Part shown: in pieces, positions 43,749-47,537 of the stretch
How the letters are laid out: each line of letters starts with the position of its first letter
Numbering within the stretch: position 1 is the first letter of the stretch
NCBI GenBank assembly: GCA_003166855.1
Contig: PMUM01000083.1
Coordinates: 32,481 to 80,017, forward strand
Direction of reading: 5' to 3'
DNA length: 47,537 nt
From: Acidobacteriaceae bacterium
GTDB taxonomy: Bacteria > Acidobacteriota > Terriglobia > Terriglobales > Acidobacteriaceae
Translations under genes and position numbers: made by a program
The notes under the pieces: model-generated
The model's input: only the letters and a program-made list of their open reading frames with translations
Told to the model about the DNA's origin: nothing
Databases searched by the model: none

Positions 43749-44114
43749 ATGTGCCTGGTATTGCTGGCGCATGGTAGTAAGGACCCACGATGGTGTGCGC
43801 CCTTCTAGCGGATTGCTCAAGAGCTGCAAAAGGAATTGGGAGTACAAAGAGTGCGACTGGCTTACATGGAGTTCATGGCGCCGACGTTGATGGACGTGGC
43901 TCACGAATGCGTGCAACAACTGACGCTAAATTTAGGGCTGTTGCCCCTGTTCATGGCCGTAGGTGCCCATCTCGCCACGGACATTCCCGAACAGGTAGCA
44001 CTTGTGCGACGCCAGTTCCCCCAGATTACAGTCGAGGTCTTACCGCCAATCGGCGAGGACGCGCGTGTTATGCGATTGGTTGAGCAAATTGCCATCAAAG
44101 CCGCCAACCAGTAA
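43749..44114 (+). pseudogene. cbiX: CbiX-like sirohydrochlorin chelatase with internal amber stop
   Basis: Reading from ATG 43749 gives CLVLLAHGSKDPRWCAPF, then TAG at 43806-43808, then in the same frame RIAQELQKELGVQRVRLAYMEFMAP...MAVGAHLATDIPEQV to a stop at 44112-44114. The two halves join without any gap into a normal short CbiX of about 120 residues, with both metal-site histidines (LAHGS and GAHLATD) retained. A single change, for example CAG or GAG to TAG, explains the break. CbiX inserts cobalt or iron into sirohydrochlorin for cobalamin or siroheme synthesis. The ORF track shows only the C-terminal half starting at 43836. Confidence 0.75.
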
Positions 44115-44528
44115 ATCAGATTTCACTAATACCCTCAGCTGAGGCTAAACGCTCAAGCCGATGAACATCCATGAATCTGGCCCAATCGGTCGGCGACAAC
44201 AACAAACCAGCGTCGCCAGAGACGCGGATGTTGAGAACCCGCCAGTGCGGAACGACATTTTACGAGACATCCGCAAAAAGAGGGATATTGGTAGAGGCGA
44301 CGGGAGTGCGAACTATTCAACGCGTGAATTGCACACGTTGATTCTTCGATTCTTCGTATGGCTGGAAGAGCTAAAAAGGCCCCATTGCCCGATCCATTGT
44401 ACGTTTATTTTAAGACAATCCTTTTCCCGCCGAGGTCGAGTCAAACGCCGCCACAAGCGAAGTATCCACCAGTTTGGGTCTCTTAGAAAGAGAATTGCCC
44501 CGCCCGAATATCAACCCGCAGCAGTTCG

Positions 44529-44563
44529 ACTGAGGTTTGGAATCTATTGTTTCAAACCTTAGT
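44529..44563. repeat. Inverted repeat ACTGAGGTTTG-N13-CAAACCTTAGT
   Basis: Eleven paired positions with one G-T wobble and a 13-base loop. It could be a terminator for transcription in either direction, although the tail (TTTGC) is short, or an operator upstream of the arabinofuranosidase. Confidence 0.4.
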
Positions 44564-44592
44564 TTGCAATCGAATTCACCAACTCAAGCGTA

Positions 44593-44823
44593 TCAAGGAA
44601 AGACCCTGGCGCGCCCACGTAAAATGTGGGTCCTGAGCCCGACTCTGTCGAGATCAACCCACACTGCCGAAGCCCGGAATTGGAGTTGACCAGCATTCTG
44701 TAACTGCTCGATCTGACTGGCAGAAAGAGACTCCGGTGTCTCCAGACACAACCCGATCAGGCGGCGATTTTTCTCGAGATACACCCTGTTTCCGATGAGT
44801 CTTGAGCTATCATGACCCTGCAA
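44593..44823 (-). CDS. Possible small protein
   Basis: A 76-residue frame starting with TTG. The translation has a plausible amphipathic segment (ESLSASQIEQLQNAGQLQFRA) and codon use like the neighbours, but no recognisable family and no strong ribosome-binding site. It overlaps the over-extended start of the GH51 ORF, not its true start. Confidence 0.25.
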   Translation of the reverse strand: MQGHDSSRLIGNRVYLEKNRRLIGLCLETPESLSASQIEQLQNAGQLQFRASAVWVDLDRVGLRTHILRGRARVFP

Positions 44824-45026
44824 AAGAGATGCCAGTCGGCGCCGAGTCTGCGGAGAAGAGAGAAGAACAGATGGCCTTTACGCTCGCTCATGGATCTCAA
44901 TCCAAAGTCCGATCCCCGATAGTTCATGTCGATCCTCTCCCAGCGAGGAGAGAATCCTCAATTCAATCCTCCTCATTCGTTCGTCGTTTGTCCCTGACAC
45001 TTCCGCCTCCAAGGGTATCGCTTCTT

Positions 45027-46601
45027 ATGCGTGCATTTCTTGTCGTTGTCACTCTGATCGTTATGGCTATCGCCGCGCCGAGAGTGGCGGCACAGAAAGT
45101 CGAGTTGTCGATTGACGCATCCAAGCCCGGCGCGAAGATTGACCGCAATCTTTTCGGGCAGTTCGCCGAGCATCTCGGACACGGCATTTACGACGGAATC
45201 TGGGTCAGTTCCGATTCCACAATTCCGAATACACGCGGCATTCGCAACGATGTGGTTACCGCATTGAAAGCGATTCATGTGCCGAACGTACGCTGGCCCG
45301 GAGGCTGCTTCGCCGACGGATATCACTGGCGCGACGGGATCGGGCCGCAGCGAGTTGTGAGGCTGAATCCCGACTGGGGCGGCGTGATCGAGTCGAACAC
45401 TTTTGGGACGCACGAATTCATGGACTTCATCGACCAGATCGGGAGCGAGGCTTACGTCTCGGTCAACCTGGGCTCGGGCTCTCCCCAGGAAGCGGCCGAT
45501 TGGCTGGAGTACATGACCGCCGCGCAGGCGACGACGCTCGAGAAGGAGCGCGCCGCAAACTGGCATCCGGCGCCGTACAAAGTCGCATGGCTCGGGCTTG
45601 GCAATGAAAGCTGGGACTGCGGCGGCAACATGACGCCCGAGTACTATCTGGACCGGATGAAGAGTTTCAGCCACTTCGTTCGCAACTACAATCCGGCGCA
45701 GACGGAGAAGAACCAAATGCTGAAGATCGCCGTCGGTCCGGGCGGCGGCGAACAGCGCTGGACCGACTGGACTGAAACCGTCATGAAGGCCTACCAGCAG
45801 CACACGTGGAGCTGGGACATTAACGGCCTTTCCATGCACAGCTACACGGTCGTGAAGTGGCCGCCAGCGTTCAAGTCGGTTGGATTCGGAGAAGACGAGT
45901 ACGCCCAGATTATCAAGACGACGCTAGACATGGATGACCTGATCAAAAAGCATTCGGCCATCATGGACAAGTACGATCCGCAGAAGAAGGTCGCGCTCGT
46001 GGTGGATGAATGGGGCAGCTGGTATGCGCCATTGCCCGGCAGCAATCTGGGCTTTCTCGTGCAGCAGAACAGCATGCGCGACGCAGTACTCGCGGCCCTG
46101 AATCTGAACATCTTTGCCCGTCACGCCGACCGCGTACGCGGGGCCAACATCGCACAGATGATCAATGTGCTGCAGGCAATGATACTGACCGACCACGAGA
46201 AGATGGTGCTAACGCCGACCTACTACGTTTACAAGATGTACGTGCCATTCCAGGATTCCACATTCGTCCCCGTTACGTTCGACGCGGGCAGCTACAAGCA
46301 CGGCGACTTCACCCTGCCACGCATCGATGCCATGGCTGCAAAAAGCAAAGACGGCAAGGTGTGGGTGGAGATTACGAATGTCGATCCCCATCAACCGGCC
46401 GAGGTCGAGTTGAACGTGAGTGGGATCAACGCCAAGTCTGCCTCGGGAGAGACACTCACTGCGCCTAAGGTGGACAGCGTGAACACCTTCGAAGCCCCGA
46501 ACACCGTCGTGCCCAAGCCGATTTCGGCGAGGGCACAAGGCGGCAAGTTGATTCTGCAGCTCGAGCCTAAGTCCGTGACCGTGGTCTCGGTCGAGCAATA
46601 A
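45027..46601 (+). CDS. GH51 alpha-L-arabinofuranosidase
   Basis: A 524-residue exported glycoside hydrolase from ATG 45027, where a signal peptide begins (FLVVVTLIVMAIAAPRVAAQ); the ORF start at 44802 adds 75 residues without conservation. GH51 markers: FGQFAEHLGHGIYDGIW, RWPGGCFADGYHWRDGIGP, acid/base Glu194 in GLGNESWDCGG, and nucleophile Glu328 in VVDEWGSW. The catalytic barrel is followed by a C-terminal beta-sandwich. The enzyme releases L-arabinose from arabinoxylan or arabinan outside the cytoplasm. The esterase gene follows after 76 bases, so the pair would together debranch feruloylated arabinoxylan. Confidence 0.93.
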   Translation: MRAFLVVVTLIVMAIAAPRVAAQKVELSIDASKPGAKIDRNLFGQFAEHLGHGIYDGIWVSSDSTIPNTRGIRNDVVTALKAIHVPNVRWPGGCFADGYHWRDGIGPQRVVRLNPDWGGVIESNTFGTHEFMDFIDQIGSEAYVSVNLGSGSPQEAADWLEYMTAAQATTLEKERAANWHPAPYKVAWLGLGNESWDCGGNMTPEYYLDRMKSFSHFVRNYNPAQTEKNQMLKIAVGPGGGEQRWTDWTETVMKAYQQHTWSWDINGLSMHSYTVVKWPPAFKSVGFGEDEYAQIIKTTLDMDDLIKKHSAIMDKYDPQKKVALVVDEWGSWYAPLPGSNLGFLVQQNSMRDAVLAALNLNIFARHADRVRGANIAQMINVLQAMILTDHEKMVLTPTYYVYKMYVPFQDSTFVPVTFDAGSYKHGDFTLPRIDAMAAKSKDGKVWVEITNVDPHQPAEVELNVSGINAKSASGETLTAPKVDSVNTFEAPNTVVPKPISARAQGGKLILQLEPKSVTVVSVEQ

Positions 46602-46635
46602 CAAACTCTCGGTAGCGCGGTCAGCGAATCCATGA

Positions 46636-47537
<902 letters not shown>

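Larger units (their letters stand above)
44115..45026. other. Intergenic region upstream of the arabinofuranosidase
   Basis: About 900 bases. Contents: a 12-bp palindrome CCTCAGCTGAGG (44133-44144), a long inverted repeat (44529-44563) and a possible small minus-strand gene (44593-44823). The plus ORF at 44161-44562 is not convincing. Confidence 0.45.

Noticed and set aside
44161-44562. 133-residue plus ORF after cbiX
   Set aside because: Irregular Arg/His-rich composition, no ribosome-binding site and no recognisable domain.
44973-45839. 288-residue minus ORF opposite the GH51 gene
   Set aside because: The plus strand has intact GH51 catalytic motifs; the minus product resembles no family.

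Overview
The window reads as chromosome of an Acidobacteriota member, probably Terriglobia-like. This is an inference from gene families: an Oar-type TonB-dependent receptor with an N-terminal carboxypeptidase-regulatory domain, a VWFA-related protein of the acidobacterial type, a kumamolisin-like protease with Ig-like repeats, DUF5666 and DUF4397 envelope proteins, and GC-rich codon use throughout. I see no rRNA, tRNA, CRISPR array, phage block or insertion sequence.

Layout: 1-4224 holds the 3' part of an ABC exporter, a protein of unknown function and a hybrid histidine kinase. 4326-5018 is a metallophosphoesterase behind a long leader with a candidate structured RNA. 6015-6393 is a TPR gene remnant. 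6843-14049 carries a Spy/CpxP-like protein, a DUF5666 protein, the Oar-like receptor and the VWA protein. 14120-17344 has two exported or outer-membrane proteins and a frameshifted repeat protein. 17687-22220 has a PilT ATPase, a class C serine hydrolase and an M48 metalloprotease. 22357-27126 is a four-gene, overlapping MacAB/TolC-type efflux operon. 27317-29500 has an NHL beta-propeller protein and a DUF4397 lipoprotein. 29560-32799 is a Cpx-like two-component system with two stand-alone receivers. 33000-40675 holds a secretin with a cohesin-like domain, a further receiver, the S53 protease, an LpqC-type esterase and a YjbR protein. 40862-42486 is a hipBA module. 42889-44114 has an unknown gene and a cbiX copy with an internal amber codon. 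45027-47537 is a hemicellulose block: a GH51 arabinofuranosidase and the start of an esterase behind a LacI-type palindrome.

The main discovery candidate is a regulatory code rather than a gene. About a dozen intergenic regions carry direct repeats of TTTAC/TTAAC/ATAAC (GTAAA on the other strand) phased at 11 bp, two to four units each. The TTTAC reading direction nearly always matches the adjacent gene. The targets are mostly envelope functions: Spy-like protein, DUF5666, beta-barrel OMP, M48 protease, efflux operon, NHL protein, DUF4397 lipoprotein and kumamolisin. One array heads the putative operon that encodes the only OmpR/CpxR-type DNA-binding regulator in the window. This looks like a locally clustered, autoregulated Cpx-like envelope-stress regulon. 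The repeats and their phasing are read directly from the sequence; their assignment to this regulator is inference.

Several genes are damaged: a one-base deletion in the repeat protein, a nonsense codon in cbiX and a collapsed TPR gene. One receiver also lacks expected active-site residues. Assembly error cannot be excluded for the single-base cases.
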